38,895 nt of DNA, from NCBI GenBank assembly GCA_947625285.1, contig CANQNS010000016.1, forward strand, positions 1 to 38,895, read 5' to 3'. The notes under the pieces are model-generated. The model was not told the DNA's origin and ran no database searches. It was given only the letters and a program-made list of their open reading frames with translations. Both the position numbers and the translations under genes were made by a program. Source of the stretch: an uncultured Oscillospiraceae bacterium. GTDB lineage: Bacteria > Bacillota > Clostridia > Oscillospirales > Oscillospiraceae. Of this stretch, positions 15,285-22,913 are shown piece by piece (within the stretch, counting starts at the first letter, position 1; every line of letters starts with the position of its first letter).

Positions 15285-16289
15285 TCAAAGCTCCATGGTG
15301 GCGTAGGCGTTCAAATCGGGCCCGGCGGTGTGGCCCGCCAGATATTCATAATACCCCTGTGCGCCGATCATGGCGGCGTTGTCCCCGCAAAGGCGCAGAG
15401 GCGGCACGAAAAGGGTCCGGCCGGCCTTCCGGCAGGCGGCCTCAAAATCGGCCCGGATGCGGGAATTTGCGGCCACGCCCCCCGCCACGGCGATGTTTTT
15501 ATAACCCAGGGCCTCCGCCGCCCGCATGGTCCGGCCCACCAGGGTCTCGCTGACCGCCCGGCACAAACTGGCGGCCAGGCCGGCCTTATCCAGCTCCGCC
15601 CCGGTCTGCTCCGCGTGGTGGACGATGTTCACCACCGCGGTCTTCAGGCCGGAAAAGCTCATGTCGTAAGGATCGTCCCCGTGGACCGCCGGCCGGGGCA
15701 GGTCGTAGGCCCGGTCGTCGCCCTGCCTGCCGAGGTCATCGATGGGCTTGCCGCCGGGATAGCCCAGACCCATGACCCTGGCGGATTTGTCGAAGCACTC
15801 CCCCGCCGCGTCGTCCCGGGTCCGGCCCAGGACGGACATATCGGTGTAGCCCCGCACGTCCGCCAGCAGGGTGTTGCCCCCGGAGATGGCAAGGCACAGA
15901 AACGGCGGCTCCAGCTCCGGATAGGCCAGATAGTTGGCGGCGATGTGGCCCCGGATATGGTGGACCGGGATCAGGGGCACGCCCAGGGCCAGGGCCGCGC
16001 TCTTGGCGAAGTTCACCCCCACCAGCACCGCGCCGATGAGTCCCGGCGCGTAGGTGCAGGCCACCGCGTCGATATCGGCGCGGGTCCTGCCCGCGGTCCG
16101 CAAGGCCCGGTCCGCCAGCAGGGTCACCACCTCCAGGTGGCTGCGGGCCGCGATCTCCGGCACCACCCCGCCGTAAAGCTGGTGCAGGGCCACCTGGGAG
16201 AATATCTCGTCGGCCAGGACCTTCCGGCCGTTCTCCACCAGGGCCACGGCGGTCTCGTCGCAGGAGGATTCAACGGATAAGATCAGCAT
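15285..16289 (-). CDS. tsaD: tRNA N6-threonylcarbamoyltransferase TsaD
   Basis: TsaD transfers the threonylcarbamoyl group to A37 of tRNA. The 334-residue protein has MLILSVESSCDETAVAL at the N-terminus, VPEIAARSHLEVV near 45, and the metal-binding HHIRGHIAA (two histidines, H-x3-H) near 109. VAGGVAANSRIR is near 268, and the C-terminal GDNAAMIGAQGYYEY carries the metal aspartate. An upstream GTG (16295) overlaps the rimI stop as GTGA and could also be used. The ATG gives the usual family N-terminus. Confidence 0.94.
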   Translation of the reverse strand: MLILSVESSCDETAVALVENGRKVLADEIFSQVALHQLYGGVVPEIAARSHLEVVTLLADRALRTAGRTRADIDAVACTYAPGLIGAVLVGVNFAKSAALALGVPLIPVHHIRGHIAANYLAYPELEPPFLCLAISGGNTLLADVRGYTDMSVLGRTRDDAAGECFDKSARVMGLGYPGGKPIDDLGRQGDDRAYDLPRPAVHGDDPYDMSFSGLKTAVVNIVHHAEQTGAELDKAGLAASLCRAVSETLVGRTMRAAEALGYKNIAVAGGVAANSRIRADFEAACRKAGRTLFVPPLRLCGDNAAMIGAQGYYEYLAGHTAGPDLNAYATMEL

Positions 16290-16291
16290 GG

Positions 16292-16717
16292 TCACAATAC
16301 CGCCGTCATGATGATGGCGTCCTCTCTCGGTCTTTCGTAGTAATTGGTCCGGCGTCCGGCCGGGGCGAAGCCGTGCTTATCGTACAGGGCGATGGCCGCC
16401 CGGTTGGAGGCGCGCACCTCCAGGGTGATGAAGGCGAGGCCCTCCGCCCGGCCCCGGCGGAACGTCTCCGCCAGGAGGGCGTCCGCCGCGCCCTGCCGCC
16501 GGCGGTCCGGGACCACGGCGATGCTGTCCAGGCTGCCCTGGTCCAGCACGCTGTCCAGAGCGGCGTAGCCCAGAAAGGCATGGTCATCCGCCTCCGCCAC
16601 CAGCAGCTTGTTCAGCCGCCGGCGGATGAGATTCTCCGGCCAGGGGTCGGAGAAGCAGGCCTGCTCCAAAGCCGTGATGGCGGGGATATCGTTCGCTGTC
16701 GCGTCGCGGATCAACAT
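16292..16717 (-). CDS. rimI: Ribosomal protein S18-alanine N-acetyltransferase RimI
   Basis: This 141-residue GNAT acetyltransferase has an acceptor part with RDATANDIPAITALEQACFSDPW and the acetyl-CoA loop VVPDRRRQGAADALL near 74. It also has the RimI-type signatures LEVRASNRAAIALYDKHGFAPAGRRTNYYE near 103-132. RimI acetylates the N-terminal alanine of ribosomal protein S18 in enteric bacteria and is commonly linked to tsa genes. A GTG three codons upstream is possible, but GCGAGG is better spaced for the ATG at 16717. That GCGAGG lies in the conserved end of the structured element. Confidence 0.9.
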   Translation of the reverse strand: MLIRDATANDIPAITALEQACFSDPWPENLIRRRLNKLLVAEADDHAFLGYAALDSVLDQGSLDSIAVVPDRRRQGAADALLAETFRRGRAEGLAFITLEVRASNRAAIALYDKHGFAPAGRRTNYYERPREDAIIMTAVL

Positions 16718-16726
16718 TGTTTCCAC

Positions 16727-16894
16727 AGCCTCGCAGAGTTCGCGCCTGGAGGCGCGAATAAATTTGGATATGATTTCCGGGGATATGCGCCTCGGAAATC
16801 ATTCTTTGCGGCTCACGAAGTGTACGAGCGAAGCGAGCGCGCGTATGTGAGCCGAAGCCTTCTCGATGGAAAGGAACTTGTTCCTTTCCATCGA
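16727..16894 (-). repeat. Structured intergenic element, copy 2
   Basis: This is a 168-bp homologue of the element at 14015-14179. Helix A is 16739-16746 with 16751-16758. Helix B is 16770-16779 with 16793-16802 (13-base loop gggatatgcgcct). Helix C is 16809-16816 with 16847-16854. Helix D is 16863-16876 with 16881-16894. Every helix is perfect although the arm sequences differ from copy 1. It lies directly between the polA stop and the rimI start, and its conserved GAACTCTGCGAGGCT end places GCGAGG in front of rimI. Confidence 0.75.
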
Positions 16895-16895
16895 C

Positions 16896-19463
16896 CTAGT
16901 GCGCGTCCGCCCAGCTCTGGCCGACGCCGGCGTCGGCAATGAGCGGGACGGGATAGGAGACCGTGTTTTCCATCTCTTCCTTCAAAATGGCGGCGGCTCT
17001 GTCCCCCAGGGCGGCGGGACACTCCACGATCAGCTCGTCGTGGACCTGCAGCAGCAGCTTTGCCTCCGGCAGCTCCTTCGCCAGCCGGCGATGGACCCGG
17101 ATCATAGCCAGCTTGATGATGTCCGCCGCGGTGCCCTGGATGGGCATATTGCGGGCCACCCGCTCCCCGAAGGAGCGCAGGTTATAGTTGCTGGCGTGCA
17201 GCTCCGGCAGCGCCCGCCGCCGGCCGAACAGGGTGGAGACATAGCCCAGCTCCTTCGCCCGGGCGATGGTGGTGTCCATGTATTGGCGCACGCCGCTGTA
17301 CTTGGCGAGATAGGCGTCGATATACGCCTTGGCCTCCGCCTGGCTCACGCCCACGTCCTGGGCCAGAGAGAAAGCGGAGATGCCGTACACGATGCCGAAA
17401 TTCACGGCCTTGGCCCGGCCGCGCAGCTCGTGGGTCACCTGATCCAAGGGCAGGCCAAAGACCTGGCTGGCGGTGACGGTGTGGAAGTCCTCCCCGGACA
17501 AAAACGCATCCCGCATGGCGGCGTCGCCGGAGATATGGGCCAGCAGCCGCAGCTCGATCTGGCTGTAGTCCGCGTCCACCAGCACGTTGCCGGGCCCGGC
17601 CACGAACATGCGCCGGATGCCCGCGCCCAGCTTGCGACGGACGGGGATATTCTGCAGATTGGGGTCCCGGGAGGAAAGCCGCCCGGTGTCCGTGACGGTC
17701 ATCTGGAAGGTGGTGTGGATGCGTCCGTCGGGACCGATGGCCTTTTGCAGACCGTCGGTATAGGTGCTCTTGAGCTTCGTCAGCTCCCGGTATTCCAGCA
17801 CCAGCCCCACGATGGGGTGCTTGTCCCGGAGCCGGTCCAGGGTGTCGGCGTTGGTGCTCCAGCCCCGGTGGTTTTTCTTGCCCGCCGGCAGGCGCAGCCA
17901 CTCGAACAGCACCTCGCCCAGCTGCTTGGGGGAGTTGATGTTGAACTGCCCTCCTGCCAGGGTCCATATCTGTTGCTGCAACGCCGCGATGCCCTCGCTC
18001 AGCTCCCGGCCGAAGTCGTACAGGGCCTTCCGATCCACCAAAAAGCCGGACCGCTCCATCTCCGCCAGCACCGGGCACAGGGGCAGCTCGATGTCGTAAT
18101 AGAGCTCGCGCATCCCCAGTGCGTCCAGCTTTTCCGGCAGGACGCCGTATAAGGCCCACACCGCCTCGGCTCCGTCCGGGACCGAGGACCGATCCAGATA
18201 CCGGGCGCACAGCCGGGGAAGGCTGTAGTCAGAGGCGATGGCGTCCAGCAGATACCCGGCCAGAGCCGTGTCAAAGATGAACCCCTCCGCCGGCAGCCCC
18301 TCCGCCAGCAGCAGGCCCATCAGGTCCTTCACGTTATGGCCCAGCTTGGGCTTGTCCGGGGAGAACACCGCCCGCAGAAGGGCGTTGTAATCCTCGCCCC
18401 CGTCGGCCCAGGTCACGTCATAGACCGCCTTGCCGTCGCACAGGCTCAGCCCGTCCAGACCGCCCTCCGCCGCCAGCACGGCCACCCGGTCCGCAGCCTT
18501 GACCGCCCCCAGCGCGGCGGCGATGTCGCCGGCGATATGGGGCAGGGCGGGAGCTGCGGCCGCCGGAGCGTCCTCCCCCGGCGTCAGGCCCCAGCGCTCG
18601 ATGAACCGGCCGAAGCCCAGCCGGCGGCAGATGTCGTACAGCCCGGCCGTGGGATGCAGGGACCAGATATTCTCCTCCGGCGCGAAGTCGATGGGCGCGT
18701 CCCGGCGGATGGTGGCAAGGGCGTAGGAGAGCCGTGCGCTTTCGACGCCCTCGGCCAGTTTTTTCCTCTGGCCCGCCTTGACGGCGGGGTCGTCTATATT
18801 CTCGTACACCCCCTCCAGGGTGGCGAACCGGTGCAGCAGATCCAGGGCGGATTTTTCACCGATGCCCGGCACGCCGGGGATGTTGTCGGAGCTGTCCCCC
18901 ATCAGGGCCTTCAGATCCACCATCCCGGCGGGCTCCAGGCCGTATTCCTCCCGGAACCGGGCGGGGTCGTATTCGATGGTCTCCGTCTGACCCATGCGGG
19001 TCTTGATGTGGATGACGTGGGTAGCGTCGGTGATGAGCTGGAAAGAGTCCTTGTCGCCGGTGACAAGCCGGCAGTTCCAGCCGGAGGCCTCGCACGCGGC
19101 GGCCATGGTGCCCAGCAGGTCGTCCGCCTCCCAGCCCGCCAGCTCGTACCGGCGGATGCCCATGGCGTCCAGCAGCTCTTTCAAAATGGGTATCTGGGTC
19201 TGCAGCTCCTCCGGCATGGGCCTGCGGGTGGCCTTGTAGGCGTCGCTCATCTGGTGGCGGAAGGTGGGCGCGTGGACGTCGAAGGTCACGCACACCGCGT
19301 CCGGGGCGTCCAGCTCCAGCAGCCGCTGGAGGATGGCGATGAAGCCATAGATCCCGTTGGTGGGCGTGCCGTCCGGGGCGTTGAGCATACGGATGCCGAA
19401 AAACGCCCGGTTGACGATGGAGTTGCCGTCCAGTATCATGATCTTTTTTGCCGCTTCGCCCAT
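16896..19463 (-). CDS. polA: DNA polymerase I
   Basis: PolA handles Okazaki-fragment maturation and repair synthesis. The 855-residue protein has an N-terminal 5'-3' exonuclease (residues ~5-290, ILDGNSIVNRAFFG, AGWEADDLLG, TGDKDSFQL). The middle proofreading-like domain lacks the catalytic D-x-E (VAVLAAEGGLDG), as in many Firmicutes. The polymerase domain has motif A VLVDADYSQIELRLLAHIS, motif B RGRAKAVNFGIVYGISAF and motif C QVHDELIVE. The open frame extends 11 codons upstream, but an AAAGG site favours the ATG at 19463. A -10-like TATGAT lies at 19502-19507 on the minus strand. It heads the run of genes toward rimI and tsaD. Confidence 0.95.
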   Translation of the reverse strand: MGEAAKKIMILDGNSIVNRAFFGIRMLNAPDGTPTNGIYGFIAILQRLLELDAPDAVCVTFDVHAPTFRHQMSDAYKATRRPMPEELQTQIPILKELLDAMGIRRYELAGWEADDLLGTMAAACEASGWNCRLVTGDKDSFQLITDATHVIHIKTRMGQTETIEYDPARFREEYGLEPAGMVDLKALMGDSSDNIPGVPGIGEKSALDLLHRFATLEGVYENIDDPAVKAGQRKKLAEGVESARLSYALATIRRDAPIDFAPEENIWSLHPTAGLYDICRRLGFGRFIERWGLTPGEDAPAAAAPALPHIAGDIAAALGAVKAADRVAVLAAEGGLDGLSLCDGKAVYDVTWADGGEDYNALLRAVFSPDKPKLGHNVKDLMGLLLAEGLPAEGFIFDTALAGYLLDAIASDYSLPRLCARYLDRSSVPDGAEAVWALYGVLPEKLDALGMRELYYDIELPLCPVLAEMERSGFLVDRKALYDFGRELSEGIAALQQQIWTLAGGQFNINSPKQLGEVLFEWLRLPAGKKNHRGWSTNADTLDRLRDKHPIVGLVLEYRELTKLKSTYTDGLQKAIGPDGRIHTTFQMTVTDTGRLSSRDPNLQNIPVRRKLGAGIRRMFVAGPGNVLVDADYSQIELRLLAHISGDAAMRDAFLSGEDFHTVTASQVFGLPLDQVTHELRGRAKAVNFGIVYGISAFSLAQDVGVSQAEAKAYIDAYLAKYSGVRQYMDTTIARAKELGYVSTLFGRRRALPELHASNYNLRSFGERVARNMPIQGTAADIIKLAMIRVHRRLAKELPEAKLLLQVHDELIVECPAALGDRAAAILKEEMENTVSYPVPLIADAGVGQSWADAH

Positions 19464-19563
19464 GCTGCCGCACCTTTCCGATCTGCTGTCTGCCATTTTA
19501 CATCATACCATGCTTTTGGGAAAAAAGAAACGGGAAAAGCAAAAATCCTCCCGGGCCGGCCCA

Positions 19564-19593
19564 TAAAAAAGCCGCCCCGGAGCCCGGCGCGGC
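19564..19593 (-). terminator. Intrinsic terminator of GH25 gene
   Basis: On the minus strand a GC-rich hairpin (19571-19593, nine pairs with one mismatch, three-base loop) is followed by TTTTTTA. It ends the lysozyme-like gene before the polA promoter. Confidence 0.8.
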
Positions 19594-19622
19594 AAAGGAC
19601 TGCGTTCAGCGCGGCATGAGGA

Positions 19623-20582
19623 TCACCCCACCGCGCCGCCGTCAGGCGTGACGGCAGCCGGCGTGACGGTCACGGCGGGCGCGGCACCGCCGCCTCCGCC
19701 GTCGGAGCGCACATACATGGCGTCCATATCCACCTCCACGCTGATGCCCGGCACGGTGGCGGTGTAGGTGTACTGCCAGAAGTCGTGGTCATAGTAGAAG
19801 ATGGGCTTAGTGCCCGGATCGCCCATCCACAGGCTGACGCCCTGCAGCTCGTTGAGCTGGTAGGTGTAGTAGGCCAGCTTCAGATAGGAATACATCCCCG
19901 GCTGATAGCCCATGGCCTGCACCAGCCGGCAAAATTCCACACAGCAGGCGGTGACGGTCTCCCCGTCCACGTCGGCGGTGCGGGACCCCTCATAGGGCAT
20001 GGGTTCCCAGTCGAAAAACACCGGCAGGGTCACGTTGTAATCTTCGATCAGGTGCAGGGTGAACACGGCCTCCTCGGCGGCCTCCACGATGTTCAATGCC
20101 TGGGAGAAGAAGTACACGCCCACGTCCAGCCCCGCCGCCAGCGCGCCCTCGATGTTCTCCCGGAAGCGGGAGTCCTCGTTGACGTTGGCGGGGTCGGAAT
20201 AGGACCGCCAGCCGCAGCGGATCATGGCGAAATCGACGCCGTAGTCCGCCACCGCCTGCCAGTCGATCTGCTGCTGGTGGTCGGACACGTCCACGCCCCG
20301 GCGCAGGGTCAGGCCCTCGCCGGCATAGGAGGGCATCTGATCCACCACGTTGAACTGGGTGGGGATGAAGTTGAACGGGGCCAGGTCCGGGGCCTCCGGC
20401 ACCCACCACATCTCGCCGCCGATTCCGCTGGGCACCTGGATCTCTCCCTCGTGGGGGTCCACGGTGGGCGTGGGCACGGGGGTGAAGGTGGGACTCACCT
20501 GGGGCGTGTCGTGGGAGCAGCCGGAAAGAAGCAGCGCCAGGACCAGCGCGGCCGCGAAAAAGGTCAAAAATCGTTTTTTCAT
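19623..20582 (-). CDS. GH25-family muramidase lipoprotein
   Basis: This predicted cell-surface peptidoglycan hydrolase has 319 residues. The N-terminus MKKRFLTFFAAALVLALLLSGCSH is a lipoprotein signal with lipobox LSGC. A Pro/Thr-rich spacer (26-45) follows. The GH25 lysozyme domain (about 95-290) begins GVDVSDHQQQIDW and contains MIRCGWR, GVYFFSQALN, PVFFDWEP (catalytic D and E) and EVDMDAMY at its end. The C-terminal tail is Gly/Ala/Pro-rich. It is monocistronic with promoter and terminator and divergent from prfB. It is probably a housekeeping wall-remodelling enzyme rather than a phage lysin. Confidence 0.88.
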   Translation of the reverse strand: MKKRFLTFFAAALVLALLLSGCSHDTPQVSPTFTPVPTPTVDPHEGEIQVPSGIGGEMWWVPEAPDLAPFNFIPTQFNVVDQMPSYAGEGLTLRRGVDVSDHQQQIDWQAVADYGVDFAMIRCGWRSYSDPANVNEDSRFRENIEGALAAGLDVGVYFFSQALNIVEAAEEAVFTLHLIEDYNVTLPVFFDWEPMPYEGSRTADVDGETVTACCVEFCRLVQAMGYQPGMYSYLKLAYYTYQLNELQGVSLWMGDPGTKPIFYYDHDFWQYTYTATVPGISVEVDMDAMYVRSDGGGGGAAPAVTVTPAAVTPDGGAVG

Positions 20583-20591
20583 AGCACCTTA

Positions 20592-20620
20592 ACCATACCA
20601 CAATCCCGCCCGATTTGCAA
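20592..20620 (-). promoter_or_regulatory. Promoter of GH25 lipoprotein gene
   Basis: Minus strand: -35 TTGCAA (20615-20620), spacer of 17 bases, -10 TATGGT (20592-20597). The start codon is only ten bases after the -10 box, so the mRNA leader is very short or absent. Confidence 0.55.
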
Positions 20621-20635
20621 ATCCCCGGAAAGACC

Positions 20636-20664
20636 TTGATTTTCCGGCGGTTTCAAGGTATGAT
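20636..20664 (+). promoter_or_regulatory. Promoter of prfB
   Basis: Plus strand: -35 TTGATT (20636-20641), spacer of 17 bases, -10 TATGAT (20659-20664). The leader contains a perfect 8-bp hairpin (20683-20690 with 20699-20706) immediately before the GGGAGAGGA ribosome site. Confidence 0.65.
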
Positions 20665-20727
20665 TTGAGCAGTGACTATGTGCCGCGCCGCAGCGCGACG
20701 GCGCGGGAGAGGAATGGATAACATTTA

Positions 20728-21837
20728 ATGGCTATGCTGGAATTTGAAGAATACAAGAGCAAGCTGAACGCCTGCAAGCCGGAGCTGGACCATCTGGCCG
20801 AGGCCATGCGTCTGGAGGACGCGAAGCTGGAGATCGAAAAGCTCCAGGCCGAGGCGGAGGAGCCGGGCTACTGGTCCGACCTGGAGCGGAGCCAGAAGGG
20901 CCAGCAGCGGCTGAAGTCCCTGCAGAATAAGTGCGACAAATACCGGAAGCTGTCCGCCGGGTGGGACGATATGTTCACCATGTGCGAGATGGCCCTGGAG
21001 GAGAACGACGAGAGCCTTCTGCCGGAGCTGGCGGAGAGCTATGAGAAGTTTGCCGCAGAGCTGGAGCAGACGCGGCTTTCCACCCTGCTCACCGGGGAGT
21101 ATGACGCCAACAACGCCATCGTCACCTTCCACGCCGGCGCAGGCGGCACTGAGGCCCAGGACTGGGCCCAGATGCTCTATCGGATGTACACCATGTGGGC
21201 CGACCGGCACGGGTACAAATACACCCTCATGGACTGGCAGGACGGGGACCAGGCGGGCATCAAGTCCGCCACCATCAAGATCGAGGGGGACAATGCTTAC
21301 GGCTTTTTGAAGAGCGAGCACGGGGTGCACCGGCTGGTGCGGATCAGTCCCTTTGACGCCTCCGGCCGCCGCCAGACCAGCTTCGCCGCCGTGGAGGTCA
21401 TGCCGGAGATCGGTGACGCGGGGGAGATCGAGCTGCGGGACGAGGATATCAAGATGGACGTGTACCGCTCTTCTGGCGCCGGGGGCCAGAAGGTCAACAA
21501 GACCAGCTCCGCCGTGCGCCTGACCCACATCCCCACGGGCATCGTGGTGTCCAGCCAGGTGGAGCGGAGCCATTTCCAGAATCTGGAGAACTGCAAGGAG
21601 ATGCTCCGGGCCAAGCTGGCGGAGATCAAGGAGCGGGAGCACCTGGAGAAGATCGAGGACATCAAGGGCGTGCAGATGAAGATCGAGTGGGGCAGCCAGA
21701 TCCGCAGCTATGTGTTCATGCCCTACACCTTGGCGAAGGACACCCGCACCGGCTATGAGAACAGCAACATCCAGGCGGTGATGGACGGGGACCTGGACGG
21801 GTTCATCAACGCGTTTCTGGCAATGAAGGCGGGCTGA
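20728..21837 (+). CDS. prfB: Peptide chain release factor 2
   Basis: RF2 terminates translation at UGA and UAA. The 369-residue protein has the stop-recognition tripeptide SPF (RISPFDASGRRQTSF near 208) and the peptidyl-hydrolysis GGQ loop (RSSGAGGQKVNKTSSAVRL near 245). Most bacterial prfB genes carry an in-frame TGA near codon 26 and a +1 frameshift for autoregulation. Here the corresponding place reads continuously (MRLEDAKLEIEKLQ), so a single frame encodes the whole protein. The ribosome site GGGAGAGGA is further than usual from the ATG, and a four-codon ORF (MDNI) overlaps the start as TAATG. Confidence 0.95.
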   Translation: MAMLEFEEYKSKLNACKPELDHLAEAMRLEDAKLEIEKLQAEAEEPGYWSDLERSQKGQQRLKSLQNKCDKYRKLSAGWDDMFTMCEMALEENDESLLPELAESYEKFAAELEQTRLSTLLTGEYDANNAIVTFHAGAGGTEAQDWAQMLYRMYTMWADRHGYKYTLMDWQDGDQAGIKSATIKIEGDNAYGFLKSEHGVHRLVRISPFDASGRRQTSFAAVEVMPEIGDAGEIELRDEDIKMDVYRSSGAGGQKVNKTSSAVRLTHIPTGIVVSSQVERSHFQNLENCKEMLRAKLAEIKEREHLEKIEDIKGVQMKIEWGSQIRSYVFMPYTLAKDTRTGYENSNIQAVMDGDLDGFINAFLAMKAG

Positions 21838-21844
21838 AAATAGC

Positions 21845-21873
21845 TTGATTTCCGGCGGGCGTCCATGTATAAT
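21845..21873 (+). promoter_or_regulatory. Promoter of tRNA-Leu
   Basis: Plus strand: -35 TTGATT (21845-21850), spacer of 17 bases, perfect -10 TATAAT (21868-21873), 11 bases before the tRNA 5' end. Confidence 0.8.
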
Positions 21874-21884
21874 GATGTAGCCGA

Positions 21885-21971
21885 GCCGGTGTGATGGAAT
21901 TGGCAGACGTACCGGACTCAAAATCCGGCGGTGGCGACACCGTGCGGGTTCGACCCCCGCCACCGGCACCA
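21885..21971 (+). tRNA. tRNA-Leu(CAA)
   Basis: This is an 87-base class II tRNA with encoded CCA. The acceptor stem is GCCGGTG (21885-21891) with CACCGGC (21961-21967), then discriminator A and CCA. The anticodon stem CCGGA/TCCGG encloses the loop CTCAAAA, giving anticodon CAA for the UUG codon. The long variable arm (around GGTGGCGACACC) and the T-loop GTTCGAC are normal. Lower-GC accessory DNA follows. Confidence 0.96.
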
Positions 21972-22046
21972 AACCAACATAATCCGAACCCAAGACCTGT
22001 GGGACCGTATCCCGTAGGCGATGGGTTCGGATTTGTGTTTTGGTTT
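21971..22046 (+). terminator. Long hairpin after tRNA-Leu
   Basis: A 12-bp perfect stem (21981-21992 with 22022-22033) is extended by an outer 7-bp stem (21971-21977 with 22040-22046) across a small bulge. The 29-base apical part can form a short GGGA/TCCC hairpin. The T-rich 3' side fits a terminator or processing signal for the tRNA transcript. Confidence 0.6.
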
Positions 22047-22057
22047 GAACCGTATGA

Positions 22058-22198
22058 GGCCATGCATTGACTTCGCGTTCCACGGCGGTGCAGTCGATGG
22101 CGATCATGCGCCGTGTCTGCGTATCGCAGCTCCACGCAACCCGTGTCCATGATGGACTCACAGGGGATCAGCTTTTTATCTTTCGGCACCCCTTTCAT
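22058..22198 (-). pseudogene. DUF6061-like gene remnant, frameshifted and truncated
   Basis: On the minus strand the start MKGVPKDKKLIPCESIMDTG reads on as CVELRYAD, and then the sense continues in the next frame as RRMIAIDCTAVEREVNAW. Joined, these resemble the small DUF6061 proteins common in mobile elements of gut Clostridia, which continue for another ~30 residues that are missing here. A frameshift near 22104-22110 and a lost 3' end are the simplest reading. The family assignment is from memory of its sequence pattern. Confidence 0.4.
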
Positions 22199-22355
22199 CT
22201 TCTTCCATAGTCTCGATGCACACGTCTTCTGCCTCCAAAAGCGCATCCTGAATGACCATCCGACCTGCGGCATTTTCCGGCGTGTCCGGCAGCACGTCCA
22301 GCGCATGTGATGCCGCCGCGCAAAGGATGTGATAGGCCCGCTTGTAGTCCGTCAT
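22176..22355 (-). CDS. Small hypothetical protein of accessory islet
   Basis: This 59-residue acidic, mostly helical protein is not assigned to a function. GGGAGG lies before the ATG at 22355, better than the ATG five codons upstream. The pattern YHILCAAASHALD...AEDVCIE resembles small ORFs often found in prophages and conjugative elements of gut Firmicutes (from memory, not searched). It has a strong promoter with an internal palindrome, and its end overlaps the start of the broken downstream gene. Confidence 0.55.
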   Translation of the reverse strand: MTDYKRAYHILCAAASHALDVLPDTPENAAGRMVIQDALLEAEDVCIETMEEDERGAER

Positions 22356-22389
22356 TTTCTCGCCTCCCATGCACTAACCCTTTTGAGTT

Positions 22390-22419
22390 ATTTTAACCCA
22401 AAAGGGTTAAACTTGTCAA
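22390..22419 (-). promoter_or_regulatory. Promoter with palindromic operator
   Basis: Minus strand: -35 TTGACA (22414-22419), spacer of 18 bases, -10 TAAAAT (22390-22395). A perfect palindrome TTTAACCC-aaaa-GGGTTAAA (22392-22411) fills the space between the boxes, and a degenerate half-site AACCC follows at 22377-22381. It is a likely repressor site. The small XRE gene at 22651 is a candidate repressor. Confidence 0.65.
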
Positions 22420-22437
22420 CAGGAATTGGCTATCCTC

Positions 22438-22629
22438 ATAATGATCATCGCAAGGCGAAAACAAATGTTTTCGCTGCCAAACGACGCGTTTGGCAGCAAA
22501 TGATCCAAGGATCATTTGCGCGATGCTCACTGTAATGAATATCTGGCAAAACAGCCGCGCTGTTTTGCTTCAGCCGCAAAGCGGCTCGGTGAAACGCCTT
22601 GCGGCGTTTCACCAGCAGATAATCATTAT
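22438..22629 (+). repeat. Cluster of six hairpins closed by an outer stem
   Basis: Outer arms ATAATGAT (22438-22445) and ATCATTAT (22622-22629) enclose six perfect hairpins: 22455-22474 (9 bp), 22475-22495 (9 bp), 22496-22519 (11 bp), 22546-22568 (10 bp), 22572-22586 (6 bp) and 22588-22613 (11 bp). Their loops have two to four bases, and the first three stems are directly adjacent. The stems are unrelated in sequence. It lies between two divergent small genes and contains no evident ORF. Confidence 0.75.
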
Positions 22630-22650
22630 AGGTGAAATGAGGTGGCAAAA

Positions 22651-22893
22651 ATGAACGTGGGAGAAGCGGTAGCGGAGCGGATACTGGAGCTGTGCCGGGA
22701 GCGAAACATTTCAGTTAATCGGCTGTGCACGCTCAGCGGCGTCACGCAGTCCACGGTGAACAACATCGTCAGCCTCCGCAACAACAGCGCGACGGTCGCC
22801 ACAGTGAAAAAGCTGTGCGACGGTCTGGATATTGACATTTCCGAGTTCTTTGCCTCCCCGCTCTTTGAAAATTTGGAGCAGGAGATAAAATAA
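22651..22893 (+). CDS. Small XRE-family helix-turn-helix regulator
   Basis: This 80-residue stand-alone Cro/C1 domain has the helix-turn-helix at about residues 20-60 (NISVNRLCTLSGVTQSTVNNIVSLRNNSATVATVKKLCDGLDIDISEF), the form seen in prophage and mobile-element regulators. GAGGTGG lies just before the ATG at 22651, and a GTG three codons earlier is less likely. It lies immediately after the six-hairpin cluster and upstream of an unknown 101-residue gene. It may regulate the divergent promoter at 22390-22419. Confidence 0.8.
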   Translation: MNVGEAVAERILELCRERNISVNRLCTLSGVTQSTVNNIVSLRNNSATVATVKKLCDGLDIDISEFFASPLFENLEQEIK

Positions 22894-22913
22894 GCCTTAC
22901 GGAAGGATCATAA

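Noticed and set aside
20683-20706. Leader hairpin of prfB as terminator or riboswitch
   Set aside because: An 8-bp stem directly before the ribosome site, with no T-tract and no conserved aptamer pattern; kept only as a leader feature.
20725-22161. 478-residue minus-strand frame opposite prfB
   Set aside because: Antisense to a certain gene and running across the tRNA-Leu. Only its first ~35 residues overlap real coding sense, treated as the frameshifted remnant.
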